DNA of 64,000 bases from Raphanus sativus (GCF_000801105.2 NC_079515.1:19553407-19617406), one strand, 5' to 3'. Numbered from the stretch's first letter, positions 10,948 through 22,961 are shown. The notes: generated from the sequence alone by a model not told the origin. Numbers and translations are program-made.

Positions 10948-12392
10948 TGGAATTTTATTCTACAAAACCACCAGAAAACAAAAGGATGAAACTCATTAGA
11001 AATGGAAGAAACCAAATAAATAAAGTTTGATTATCAAGAATAGAAGACGATGTAAAATGTATTTTTAATATATTTTTGTTTCCTCCGGTGTAAAATGGTT
11101 GATCGGTTTTCCGGATGTTTGGGAATTTGATTGGTTTGATTTGTGTAAGTGAGTGAGAATCATATTATTTGGTGTATAAACACAACTTTTCTTCTGCTTT
11201 GATCTGAGAAGATTACTACAAGGCATGTGTGTGTGTGTATATCTGTTCTTCAGTACTCTTCATGTCTGAAACTTAGTTACAAATAGGGTTTCATTTTTTT
11301 ACTATAGCCCCAAAATTTAACAAATTTTTCCGAATTTTGATCTCCTTGTAGCAGTAACTAGTCTCAGAGGATTGAGTAACACAATTTTTGTGTACAATGA
11401 TACCTGATGACAAAATTTGATTTATTATCAAGTTTAAGTTCAGCCTAATATCACCAAAAGAATATATATTTGCACAAAACAGATGGTAATTTGTCATGGA
11501 TATTAATCACATCTGATAACAAAAACATACACAATATTATATAACATTTTCGTTATATAAAGAATTACACATTATATAAGATCTTTGTTACATATATACA
11601 TACAAATCCCTGGTAGGTTTTCATTTTATATATAGTTAATAAAGTAGTATCAGCAGTTTTGAGAACTTTCAATTAATTTATCAGGAAAAGAAATGCAAAT
11701 GGCTGTACAACTAGAGGAATATAATTGGGGTGAATGAATCATTTCTTTTGTGAAACTGCTTAAGAAAACAAGTTAGACTGATGCCTCAGTTGTAAAGCTT
11801 TGATTAATTGAAGATTAACTAGCCAAATAGATTTGGTGCAAGTCTGAGATTCATGTATTTTGTGAAACTGTTTGAGGAAACAAGTTAGAAGCAACAATCA
11901 ATTATGATATACTCCCTCCGTTTCAAATTATATGTCGTTCTAGAGCAAAATTTTTGTTTCAAAATAAGTGTCGTTTTCGGTTTTCAATGCAAAATTTATT
12001 GAAAATATTCTCTATTCTATTTTTATATTGGTTGATGTGTATTGGTAATAGTATTTTTATTTTGGAAATATGTAAAATTAAATATTTTCTTAATCTGTGT
12101 GAAAAGACTTAGAACGACATATAATATGAAACAGAGGGAGTAATATTGACAGAAATATCATGAATTGACTTCTATAATGTTGCCATCCATACACTTTTGG
12201 TACAAAATGTTCAGCTATGAATTATACAGGAACGAGGCAAAACTGTATCCCAAAAAAGGTGCAACATATGGCTGATAGTATACAGCCAAGTATTTTAGCT
12301 GACCACATTTGCTATCTTTTTTAGAATTTTGAAGTCACTGAGAAGATGAACTTCCTCTGTTTGAAGTCACTAGGAGGACCATGTTCTAGCGT
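10948..12392. other. Convergent intergenic region between PP2C and APRL genes
   Basis: The first 100-150 bases are probably PP2C 3' UTR, with AAATAAATAAAG at about 11013-11024 as a possible poly(A) signal. The rest is AT-rich, without coding signal, and contains one Stowaway MITE (11912-12140). The end of the APRL 3' UTR lies before 12393. Confidence 0.6.
11912..12140. mobile_element. Stowaway MITE (229 bp)
   Basis: Terminal inverted repeats begin CTCCCTCCGTTTC, the Stowaway (Tc1/mariner) signature, and the right end reads GAAACAGAGGGAG. A TA dinucleotide flanks both sides (11910-11911 and 12141-12142). Homology of the arms extends inward (ATATGTCGTTCTAGAG against TTAGAACGACATATAAT). There is no coding capacity, so it would need a transposase in trans. 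Confidence 0.9.
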
Positions 12393-13456
12393 TCATCGCT
12401 CTATAAGATGAATGCATAACTGTACAGCCCGGCTCAGAAACCCCACGGTGTGTTCTTGCAGGCTTTCCTGCCTCGTGTTATGAGCAATCCGTCTCCAAGT
12501 GTACTTCATCAACACAACGAGCGCAGGATAAACCAAATAGAGCAATCTCAACAGAACGAATACGACAGCAAGAGCCAAACAGGTCTCTTGGCGAATCATG
12601 TTCTCGGGTGATCTAGCCCATGTGAAAGGGCAGTTCTCTGTCTCAGTGTTGTTTTCGTTGTTCCCCTTAAGATGAGGAACCGGTACGCTTTTCTCGATGG
12701 AAGTCTTATCCAGCGTCTCAATGCCTACACTCCCATGAACATTTCTCATGTTAGTTTCTCCAGTTGAGTTGTTCTGAACATCTGCAAAGAGCAAAACACC
12801 TTACCGGTAACATCGCTGTAGAACGCAACAAGAGAATCAAGAAGTCTAGTTCCTCGGTATCGTGCCATCATCGTTGAATTCACAAGAAAGAGAGTAGGAA
12901 AGCCATGAACTCCATACTTAGAGAGGGTGCTGCACCACAACAACAACAAGTGATCAAAAATGATGATCATCACTACACTGAGAGGGGCATTGTGTTTAAC
13001 AACCAACACACCCACCTTGGCTTAACGGATGAGTCCTTAATTGCAAAGTGAGGAATTGAGGAGTAAAGAGAAGAGATGACATGGAAGGTTGGTCTAAAGG
13101 AGGTTGAGAAAGGACACCATGATGCATAGAAGAGCAAAGCCACATAGTTACACTTGTTTTCATGAATCATATCCAACGCTGTTTGTAACCAACGCTCATC
13201 ACCCTAAACTCGATGAAAACAAACAAAGATTCAATCAATTGGGCGTAAATGTTGTGGGAAACTTTCTCGGTACCTCCGTGACGGCAAGAAAATGAAGAGG
13301 CTCGTCAGAAAGTGGACAGGTCGGATCGCGTAGCTCAAAAAAGGTGTAATCTTTAGCAGACCTCGGAGCACAAATCGGAACCCTAACGCAGAAGGCAATG
13401 AATGTTTGATTCCCAAACACAATCAACAACAGCATCAAAAAGATCCGTTTCTCCAT
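12393..13456 (-). CDS. APRL4: 5'-adenylylsulfate reductase-like / thioredoxin-fold membrane protein (APRL type)
   Basis: Reverse-strand exons 13456-13274, 13203-13016, 12929-12805 and 12724-12393 join in frame to 275 aa. Met 13456 gives MEKRIFLMLLLIVFG, a signal peptide; an upstream in-frame Met (13657) would bury it. A thioredoxin-like domain follows, with LLFYASWCPFS (single active-site Cys, WCPFS instead of WCGPC), FRPTF, and the cis-Pro loop YGVHGFPTLFL. A transmembrane helix lies near ALAVVFVLLRLLYLVYPALVV, then a basic tail. APRL proteins keep only the reductase C-terminal thioredoxin fold and probably act in the secretory pathway; their reaction is not firmly known. The resolving Cys is absent. 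A second in-frame acceptor at 12781 would add 19 residues. The symbol rests on recalled similarity and synteny with At1g34780. Confidence 0.87.
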
Positions 13457-15070
13457 ACTAGTTGATACCCTTTCTTCTTTCCCCCAACAGAATTCAAGAA
13501 AACAAACCAGAAAAGCTGAGAAGTTGATATCTCTTCCAACGAAATCAATAGCGGTAAGGAGGTGTTGGAAGATAAAAACGGGGGAAAATGAGAGGAAGAA
13601 GAAGCGGTTGTGGTTGCTGGGCGAGAGAACTCGGATTTGCTCGTAGGAACAAAGCAAAGCCTGAAGAATGCGACTATAAAAGTAAATTATATGAACCGGA
13701 ATTCTTTTAGAATAAATTGGCCAATTAGGCTTATCCTTCCTTTTCTACTTTTAATTTATAGTTTTGTCTCATTATATATTTAATTATTTTTAATACGAAA
13801 TTAATCTTATAGCCCTCTAATTTAATTTATAAACTGCGGTTTCTATTTGATTATTAAACATTTATGTAGTTTATGTTTTGTTTATTTATTAAACTAATCA
13901 TTTATGTAATTTTTACAATATTTTAAATATATTCATCCAAATATAATTCAATTTTGTAATTTTGTTTAGTTTATACAATATTTAATATATGTATACTATA
14001 TAATCAGTTATATATTTATTAAAATAGTAAAAAGGAACACGTATATCCATCAAAATATAATTTTGATTTCATATTTTAATTTTTATAAACAAATCATGAT
14101 AAATATAAAACATATAAACTGATGAAATTAATAAAACTAAATATAAAACTAGGCAAAACTTATTTATATTTTCTATAACATTAAGGGCAAATCTTCAAAA
14201 ATAGCATTTTTTAAGTTTTTATCACAAAAATAGCATTCGAAAAATAAAATAATCAAAATAGCATTTTTGTTTTGAAAATTTTAATATTTATTTTTTTATT
14301 TTTAAAGATTTGAACAGATTCCTAAAACCCTACCCCTTAACTCTAAATCCTAAGTCTTAGAGTAATTAACTCGAGGGTTATAAATGCATATTTACCTTTC
14401 AATAAAACTTTTTTTAGTCATTTTTTTCATTGTGATGCTATTTTATGACAAAAATTTGGTTTAGTGCTATTTTTGTTTTTTCTCTAACATTAAACCTTTG
14501 AAATATATATATATATATATATAATTTATTTACATATGCATAAAAACATAACAAAATGCCTTAACTATAGCTTATTAATTATATATTAGTCAAATATAAA
14601 TATACTATCTACATTACATATAACATCAATATTGTTCTTTTTTTTTTTTTTTTTTTTAGCAACATCAATATTGTTCTTACAAATTTGAAAATATAGGTTC
14701 CAGGATCTTTTGAGCTAGTAACCGACAAAAATTTTTTATTACATATTTGTAAATATAAAATTTATTACTCAACCAAAATAAATAATTTAACAAGTGGGAA
14801 GTAAGAGGAAGACAGTTGAGAGAACCTAGCAGAAAGAGATGTGGAAACAAAAACTTTTATATGTCCAGCCGGACAGGGAGAAGTGGATAAGCTGTTTTGG
14901 CGAATTGTATGGTTGTTGGTAGTGTCATTTATAACTCCTTTACAAATATTAGGTAGATAGTCGTTCTAAACTTCTAATGTTAAACCAATTTGAAGAGTCT
15001 AATACAATTCATCACATTTGCCAAAGTGATATGTGTCAAAGACCTCACAAGTATGATCCTAGCGCTGGCA
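13457..15070. other. AT-rich intergenic region upstream of APRL
   Basis: About 200 bases before the APRL start are probably promoter and 5' UTR. Beyond 13680 the sequence is strongly AT-rich and non-coding. It holds one 300-bp MULE-like MITE (14185-14484), short (AT)n near 14504-14523 and a T-run at about 14639-14658. A short direct repeat, AACATCAATATTGTTCTT, flanks that T-run (from about 14623 and 14660), which looks like a small retro-insertion of oligo(T) character. Confidence 0.55.
14185..14484. mobile_element. MULE-like MITE, copy 1 (300 bp)
   Basis: A perfect 9-bp direct repeat TAACATTAA flanks it (14176-14184 and 14485-14493), the duplication size of Mutator-like elements. The left end reads GGGCAAATCTTCAAAAATAGCA and the right end, reversed, GAGAAAAAACAAAAATAGCAC, so the inner AAAAATAGCA is shared. 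The centre has telomere-like CCTAAAACCCTA. No coding capacity. Related copies are at 29469-30505 (interrupted) and 48844-49142. Confidence 0.8.
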
Positions 15071-15263
<193 letters not shown>

Positions 15264-15679
15264 ATTATTTGTAGTTTCATCGTCTCATGATGAGTTTTCT
15301 GAACCCACTAGCTAGTGCCACAAAATCCAGTAGTATGCCTTAATTCTCTTAATCACCTTTAGATTCGGTACCACAAAAATAAAGTAATGATCTTTCTTTT
15401 TTCTTTTGTAAGTTTGGACATTTAATCTTAAATGCCCAAAACTTTCACGTTTTGTGCATTGAGCTCTCTTCTTTAAAACATTGGAGAGTTTGACTTAAAT
15501 TTCCATATCCAATGCATGTCTTTTTTTCCAATCACTTCTTCGATCTTCATTGTATTTAGCATTTTGATTCTAACCACTTGTGTTGAGTCTTCCATTTTTT
15601 GGGCAGTCCTTTGTTAAATCTTTTCACCATATTATTGAAGTTCTTTCCGATCAAGCTCACATGCTCCTCTAGTTTTGAC

Positions 15680-16085
15680 CCTCTTATCCTCATGATTTGC
15701 GGCAAACACAATTCTTTTGACCAGATGACATGAGGAGTCCGACGAGTTTGTCAAACTGAATCTCATTATAATTCATTATGGATTTTATCACTGCCTTGTA
15801 GGATTCAAACCTGATAGGGAAACACCTGATGAGTTTCTTAACTAGCTTCTTCTCATTGTATTTCTTCTCTAAGACTGCTGATTTATTGGCTATGGTGTTT
15901 AATTCTGAGGCAAAGCTTCATAACGACTCATCTTCACGCATTATTAGATTCTTGAACTTAGTAGCAAGATGATTCAGACACGCTTGCATCTCCTTTAAAA
16001 TAGTTGACCAAGGTATCTTAAGCAGCTTTGGCAGATTTTCATCGTTAAATGATTTTGAACTAATCAATATCCACTATAGATAAGA
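15680..16085 (-). pseudogene. Decayed Ty1/copia gag (UBN2-type) fragment
   Basis: The reverse strand reads FKNLIMREDESL, then SELNTIANKSAVLEKKYNEK and KLVKKLIRCFPIRF. This is the UBN2 gag pattern FENLKM...KEKKLVKKLLRCLPARF also seen at 54.9-56.8 and 61.6-63.8 kb in this window. FDKLVGLLMS follows. Stops break the frame. No LTRs or pol were recognised beside it, so it is an orphan relic. Confidence 0.75.
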
Positions 16086-16784
16086 TGGTGAACTTGGCCT
16101 TAGAGTTGAACTTAGATCCATTATTTTATTCTTTTCTTCATTCTTTTCTTCAGTTGTCCATTAATTTAGCAGCTTGGTGACCTCCTTGTTTTTCTAGAAC
16201 GTGGATATACGAAATATTTTTGAATGAAAGATTCATTCTCTGTAAATACATTTATTAAAAATCACTTAAACAAACTTTACTGACTTATTTAATTAAATTT
16301 ATGTAACTAGACACAACTTGCATATCACGACTGACCAATTTCTAACTATCCATGATATCCTAAAGCAATAACAATTTAATCTCTCGCACAAATTTCACTC
16401 ATTAAGAACCATAACCGATGATCCTTTTGATTGTGTGTCTTTCGCTCTAAAAACGGCTTACTTAATCACATTTCGGTCTCTTTCTCTTTATAGTAGAGCA
16501 TTTCTAAATCTCGAATATACTCATTCCATCTCAGCCACATCCTCATTTCATGATCACAATCTTCTTGATCTCTAGGGCCCAAACCGAGTTCTTAATCTAC
16601 TCAACATTTCTTGAGCTTACAACAATGTGAGGCTCCACACTTATTGTATGTTGCGGTAGAGTTAAAGCCAATGTATGGAACTAAATCTCTACACTATTTT
16701 TCTTGCTAAACTTGTAAATATCATATTTAGGATGAATCTCTAAACTTGTAAATACCATATTACATAATGACCCGTTTTTGTATA
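16085..16784. other. Non-coding AT-rich spacer
   Basis: No supportable gene, RNA or element ends were seen. Weak continuation of the gag relic is possible in the first 100 bases. Confidence 0.4.
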
Positions 16785-17399
16785 TTCTAGTATTTCGATA
16801 TCGGAGTCTAGAACCCGTTCGGATATTTTATATATCGGATATTACCATTTCGTGTTCAGTTATTTTGGATCAGGTTCAGATATTTAGATGTTGAAAAAAA
16901 TCAAATTCTTCATTGCTCAAATTTTTGTACTTCAAAACTTGCCATTAACTTAACTGAATTTCTAATTTTTAATTGGTTGGACGGTTAATATAATTTGGGA
17001 TTAAATTTTGAAAATAGAAAGACGCTAATCTGGTTGTTATTTTGAGATTTTGGATGCAATATTTGTTAATGCAGGAAACAATAAGGATGACATGTATTTT
17101 AAGTGAGTATTAAATCATTTTGTCCATAATTATATGTATATTATTTGATCTTGAACCATGTTTAACATCAATATAAATATTTTGAATAAAATGAGAAAAG
17201 TAAACTAAAAATATAGGATTAGTATACATATGTTCAGTTATATTCGGATATCAATTCGGGTTCAAAAGTTTTCTAATATTTCCTAACTCTATACTCATTC
17301 AGATATTTGCTACTTCGATTTGGATTTTGGTTTGATTTTTCCGAGTAGGATTCGGGTACGAGTTTGGGTATTCAGGTAAAATTCTCATGCTTACCGCTA
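16785..17399. repeat. Possible degraded hAT-like element (CGGATAT/GGTTCGG-rich)
   Basis: The segment is rich in TTCGGATAT, TCGGGTT and GGTTCAG words, like the interiors of the two better-defined hAT-like elements (6031-6670 and 47791-48317). The right end TTCTCATGCTTACCGCTA resembles an inverted hAT terminus. No matching left terminus or 8-bp duplication was found, so the left border is a guess. Confidence 0.35.
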
Positions 17400-17924
17400 G
17401 ATAAAACAACAGTATTTTTCCGTCCTTAAGCTTTGATAGTTGGAACGCAGTGAGGTATTATTTTATAAATGTGAGGATGCTATCATCAATGTAAAATAAT
17501 ATCTCACTACGCTCAAGCAGACATGCGATTGTCATAAAGCCGTGAAATAAACCTGCTCAAGGCTACCATTCTTCCTTTCAACTTATGTACTTATTTAGGG
17601 CTTCAAGGTGAACGGATTGCGTAGATTTCCTTTAGTTGTTTGGGGTTAGCCTTGATATTGTGATGCGTTACTATGTATCCCAAAAAAATTCCTAAAGCTC
17701 AGCATTTGGAGGGATTGAGATTCTTGTTGTATTTCATGCCAAATTGTTATTGTAAAATAAAGCAAAGTTCTTGTTAATAGTACACAAACATGAATCTTCA
17801 TAATACATAAACATGAAGTAATGCAGTAAAAAGGAAAAGGGAAAAATAAATAAAATAAATGTTTATTAATTAATAGAACAGAAGTACAATGTACTGGTTC
17901 TTGAATCCTAGTTTTAGATGCATG
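17400..17924. other. Non-coding spacer
   Basis: No recognisable gene. The region holds mixed AT-rich sequence with the small A-rich stretch at 17828-17875 and ends in the GATGCATG target repeat of the next element. Confidence 0.45.
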
Positions 17925-18497
17925 CCCTGTTCGAAAATTCGTTAGGCGCTATACGTGCGGTCGGGTAGCGCCTAGCGCCGAATCAATAAACCGGGGATTA
18001 TACGGGGATAACTCGGAGAGTTATTTTAAGTGTTTTAGTTATCTTTTAAGGATATATAGTAGGTCTGTGGAAAGACTAACGTAATATAACCTAGTCCAGT
18101 GGACTGCGCCATGTTTTAAATGCCACTGGACCCGGGTTCAAACCCTTGGAACCCCAATTTTATTGTTTATAATTAAAATTTAGGTTTAATAACAGAGAAA
18201 AGACAGAAATATCCCTATCTTCAACCTCCATGACCTCTGCGATTTTTTAAGATCTACAGCCGCTTTTTTTTTCTGTTTTTCGATTTCAGTGATTTCTGTT
18301 GTAATTTTAATAGGGTTTCATCAAACTATAACAAATCTAAGATATATACGTGATTACCAGCTTAAAATCTTACGAAAAAATGAGTTGATTCAAATTTCCG
18401 ATTTTTAAGCCCGATTTTCACCAAACGCCACGGTTCCACACCGTCTCACGCTGTTTCGCCGATTAACCGCCCGCCGAGAACGCGTTTTAGAACAGGG
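17925..18497. mobile_element. Non-autonomous DNA element with 8-bp target repeat and tRNA-like internal boxes
   Basis: It is bounded by CCCTGTTC at the left and its exact complement GAACAGGG at the right; similarity extends inward (TTCGAAAA against GTTTTAGAAC). A perfect direct repeat GATGCATG flanks it (17917-17924 and 18498-18505). Inside, TAGTCCAGTGG (about 18090) resembles a pol III box A, and GGGTTCAAACC (about 18133) a box B about 40 bp downstream. GGCGCTA/TAGCGCC words occur near the left end. The termini support a DNA element and the internal boxes a SINE-like or tRNA-derived segment, so its class is open. Confidence 0.6.
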
Positions 18498-18505
18498 GAT
18501 GCATG

Positions 18506-18788
18506 CTTCTATAGTCGGAAATCAATAATAGTTTATCATTTTTTTTGAGGTCTACGAATCTTTTTTATAGATTTTAGTAGTCGAAATCTATGTTAGTAGA
18601 TCATTATATACCCTAAAATATATAAATATATTTTTTGAATATAAGTTTTCCATTTTATATGGAGGCACGAAAAAAATAATTCTAGAACCAAAAATCATTT
18701 AAACAGGAGAAGAAAATTGATATTACACTCTGATATGAGTTTTTTTTCTTTTTAAATTAATTATCCTTGCATTTGTCTTGCCTTATCT
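18506..18788. other. Short non-coding spacer
   Basis: AT-rich sequence without a recognisable feature; ends in TCT, the left copy of the CACTA target duplication (18786-18788). Confidence 0.5.
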
Positions 18789-18803
18789 CACTACAAGAAA
18801 ACA

Positions 18804-19230
18804 GATGTTTAACGAGGGCCATTTTCCTCGTTAATTCCTCGTAAAAGGATGTTTACGAGGAATTAACGAGGAAAAGTGTTTCGTCGTTGATCGTCCGTCG
18901 TAACAGAACTTTCGTCGCCATTTCCTCGTAGACTAGCGAGTCTTTCATTTCCACGTAAAGACGAAGTTAATATTTCGTCGTAAGTTCCTCGCCGCTATTC
19001 CTCGTAAATCACTCGCGGACTTTCCTCGTACAAACCACGCGAATCACGCGTCGTTACTTACACGTAAGATCCTTGAAAAGAAATCCTCGTACATTCCATG
19101 TAATATCCTTGAAAAGGTTTCCTCGTAAAATCCATGTAGAATCGTTGAAACATTTTCCTCGTAAAAACCTCGTAAGGCTTTCCTCGTAAATTCCTCGGAA
19201 ATCATTTCGACGTAAATAACTCGTATAATG
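18804..19230. repeat. CACTA left subterminal repeat array
   Basis: Many copies of CCTCGTAA, ACGAGGAA and the variants TTCGTCGTA occur in both orientations, about one per 15-25 bp. In En/Spm such subterminal words bind the TNPA-type protein. They are the likely cis-elements for this transposon (inference). Confidence 0.75.
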
Positions 19231-19412
19231 CCAATTTTCGAATTAATAAAAATATTATTTGATATAATAATTATTAATTTAATAAAATAAAAGTATTTAA
19301 ATATTTGGGTTTATAAATAAATTTTAAATAAAATTCAAAAGCAACAAAATATTTTATATATAATTAAGTTTTGGATTTTATAATACATAAACCGAAAAAA
19401 AAACTAAAAAAA

Positions 19413-21243
19413 CTAAGGCTCGTTCATGGCCTCGTAGAATTCCTCGCTCCTCCTCGTAACATCCTCCTCGTTATGTGTGCCCGATGACTCGCCTGGAATG
19501 GGATTTTGTTGTTTCATGTTCCTCAACAAAGCTTCCCATTCCGGGTTTGTGGACGCTATAACGTCGATGAAGGCCTCGAGTCCACTCACACGGCTTTTTG
19601 TCGCGCCCAGCTCGGAACGCAACTGAGTGACTTCTTCGGTCTGTCTCTGAGCATAAGACGATGTCGCTCTCGGGACATCATTGACGGAACCGATCCCCAA
19701 CGTACGTCCCTTTTTCTTAGGGACAACCTTAAAAACAAAAAAAAAAATATTTGTTAGTTAAATTTAAAAGGTAAATTTAATGAATTAATAATTAAAAAGA
19801 TATAATGTTAAAAAATTTACCTCCTCGTAAATCTTATCCACTTCAGTTGTGGATAAGGTAACGGGTAATCCGTCGGCGGACTGCTGGGTCAGCTGAGTCT
19901 GGCGCTCCTCAACCCGAGCAATAACGTCGTTGTAGATTAGCTCGGACTTGCCATCTAAAAACTGGCCCGCCTTGTTCTTGTGGGTCCGCTCGTAAAGTTC
20001 CGGAAGAGTCGGGAGACGTCCCAACTCTTTGGCCTAAAAATATTTAAGAAAATTGTTAGAAATATATTTATATTAAAATTAATAATTAAAAAATTATTAT
20101 TTAATTACATACCATTTGCAAACGGACACCGGCATGGGGTTTTTGGCCCGCAGAGTGTAGCATCGGGCCGTTACCGTGCTCGTCTACCGTGTTACGGGCG
20201 GCAGCACAAATGTTTGCGATCCTAATGGAGTTGGGATCCTTCCAGTAACGGATGAGGCCGTCCCAAACACCCGTGGTAAGCTCAGCAGGTTTGCCACGGG
20301 TGTACCCCTTGACGATCCAGTCGCCCTTCCAGTTGCAAACCGTGTCCGCCAAGCGAACTTGCGCCTTCGCGTAAAACGCCTTCCTCACTCTCTCACTGAC
20401 CCCGATAGACCAATGATACTTTTGCTGCAAAAAAAAAACTTAATAATCTGTTATTTTAAGAAAAAAATATAAAATAATTAATTAATAGAATTACTTACAG
20501 CGTAAATCTTGAACCACGTCTTTCTGATGTAGATCGGCGTCAACTTCCAGTTTGGATGCGCCATGGAGAAGTAACCTTTAATCGTCTCGGTTACATCTGT
20601 CGCAAGGCAATTGTCAACCCCAAACCTGGAAAAAATGAAAATTTAAATTATTTAATGAAGTTATAAATTAAAATAATTAATTAAAAATGCACTTACCACA
20701 AAGTCCCGTCGGGTCTTTCGGGGTCTATGATTGGTAAACCAGCTCTGCCTGGCATACCGAGAATATCCTCGACAGTGTACTGCGAGAAGGGAACAGTAGG
20801 TGGCACCATGAGATCGGAATGAACAGCGGCGGGAATCTCAGGAGGAGCCATCGGAGGAGCTACCGGAGGAGCCACCGGAGGAGCCATCGGCTGAGCCATC
20901 GGAGGAGGCATCGGAGGGAAGAAATGCTGAGTCTCGGGAACAGACTCCTGATCTGAAGAACCGGAACCGCCGGCACCTGAAGAAGAACCTGGCGGGTCTA
21001 ACTGACTACCAGGCTCACCGAACATCTCTCTGTAGTGAGCAGTAAGCCTGTTCGCACGAACCTGCAAAAATATATATTTTTGAGTTTATGATCATCAATA
21101 ATTAAAAATCTATCAACAATAATTAAAAAATCTATCTAACGAACATAAAATCCGTAAACCTATCTAAATTCCCTAAACTAACCACCTAAACTAACGACCT
21201 ATCTAAATTCCCTAAACTAATTATGGGGCGAGGAAATTACCAT
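19413..21243 (-). CDS. CACTA second gene: PF03004-like plant transposase/TNPA-type protein (444 aa)
   Basis: Reverse-strand exons 21243-21241 (ATG only), 21061-20697, 20625-20499, 20424-20113, 20033-19821 and 19727-19413 have GT-AG borders and join without stop. The N-terminal part has a Pro/Met-rich stretch ([16 protein letters not shown]). The middle, [20 protein letters not shown] to [14 protein letters not shown] and [19 protein letters not shown], is the plant transposase (Ptta/En/Spm, PF03004) pattern. A C-terminal heptad-like stretch ([20 protein letters not shown]) suggests a coiled coil. Such proteins probably bind subterminal repeats and help TNP2. Frame integrity contrasts with the broken TNP2 gene beside it. 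The first exon is the least certain part: without it, translation would begin at a codon inside 21061-20697. Confidence 0.65.
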
Positions 21244-21530
21244 TTTCGAAGGAGAGAGGAATGGGAGAGGAGTTGGAGACGAAATTGGGAGGAAATGGAG
21301 AGGAAGTTGGGACGAATGGAGAGTGTGAGGTTGTATATATAACTTACGAAGGTCTCGCAATTTCCTCGTAGAGTTACGAGGAATTAAAGAGGCCCGTCTT
21401 TCTGTTCCTCGTAAAAACCTCGTAACCTTACGAGGAAATTGCGAGGCCCGTCCCAAATCAAACGAAGAAATAGCGAGGCCCGTGTTTCTATTAGCCTCGT
21501 AGATTACGAGTTTTTAACGAGGTAAATTTC

Positions 21531-22690
21531 TAAACCTCTAAAATCGAAACCCCAAACCCTAAACCCCATCTTTCTTATATTCTACCTCAAAATATATCTT
21601 CCTTATAACCTCAATATCTTCTTAACATTTCAAACCTCAAAATTTAAAACCACAATTATTTAAACTTCTAATATCAATCTCTTCTTTCTAATATAAACAT
21701 ATACAAAATCAAATTATTTATTTAAATTTTTTATTTTGCAACAAAAATATAATCTTTTGAAGATTTGAAAATATAATCTTTTCAAAATTATAAAATTATT
21801 AATTGAGTTTGGAGTTTAGGATTTAGAAAAAATAGATAAGAAAGATGGGGTTTGGGTTTAGGGTTTAGGGGTTTAGACAATAAATATCGTTAAAACCTCG
21901 TAAACCCACGAAGAAATAACGCGAAAAAAAAAAGAAAGCCTCGGTAATTCCATGTAAGCTTACGAGGTCTTTACGACGATTCTGTATTACGTGGAATTAA
22001 CGAGGCCCGCGTTTCTCTTTTTTTCTATTTTCCTAGTTATTTCGTCGTAAACTACGAGGAATTAACGAGGTTTGCTTTCTAAACCTCTAAAATCAAAAAC
22101 CCCAAACCTTAAACCCCATCTTTCTTATATTCTACTTCATATATTCATAACATATCTTCCTTTTAACCTCAGTATTCTTAACATTTCAAACCTCAAAATT
22201 TATAACCACAATTCTTTAACTTCTAATATCAATCTCTTCTTTCTAATATAAACGTATACAAAATTTATTACCACAATTCTTTAACATCTAATATCATTTG
22301 AAGATTTGAAAATATAATCTTTTGAAGATTTGAAAATATAATCTTTTGAAGATTTGAAAATATAATCTTTTGAAGATTTTAAATTATAATCTTTTGAAAA
22401 TTATAAAATTATTAATGGGGTTTGGAGTTTGGGATTTAGACAAAATAGATAAGAAAGATGGGGTTTGGGGTTTAGGGTTTAGGGGTTTAGACAACATATC
22501 TCGTTAAAACCTCGTAAACCCACGAGGAAATAACGAGGAAATAAAAAAACAGAAAGCCTCGGTAATTCCACGTAAGCTTACGAGGTCTTTACGACGATTC
22601 TGTCTTACGTGGAATTAACGAGGCCCGCGTTTTTCTTTTTTTCGATTTTCCTCGTTATTTCGTCATAAACTACGAGGAATTAACGAGGTT
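21531..22690. repeat. Tandemly duplicated 550-610 bp non-coding unit with telomere-like inverted words
   Basis: Unit 1 (about 21531-22080) and unit 2 (about 22081-22690) share the order CCCCAAACC(C/T)TAAACCCCA, CTTTCTTATATTCTAC, a long AT region, AAGATGGGGTTTGGG with GGTTTAGGG, then CCTCGTAAACCCACGA and a GCTTACGAGGTCTTTACGACG palindrome. The start and end of each unit are inverted relative to each other, so each could fold. A third start occurs after the gap at 25218. Unit 2 also has a 24-bp tandem repeat, about four copies, at 22298-22398. Confidence 0.75.
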
Positions 22691-22961
22691 TGCTTTCTTA
22701 ACGCCTAAAATCAAAAACCCAAACCACAAACACCATCTTTCCTATCTTCTACTCTTCATATTCCAATCCCAAACCTCAATCTTTTATTTTTCATTCAAAA
22801 CCTCAAACCTCAATATATTTTTTTTTTATAAACATTCCCAAATTCTTTATAAACATTCCCAAATTCTTATAATCTCAATACATTAAATAATTTTTCATGA
22901 TTAAAATAATCGAATCACATGCATTAAGTCTGAAAATCAATCATATTAAAACACAAATACA

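Noticed and set aside
18088..18145. Functional tRNA gene
   Set aside because: Box-like words are present, but acceptor, D and anticodon stems do not pair convincingly.
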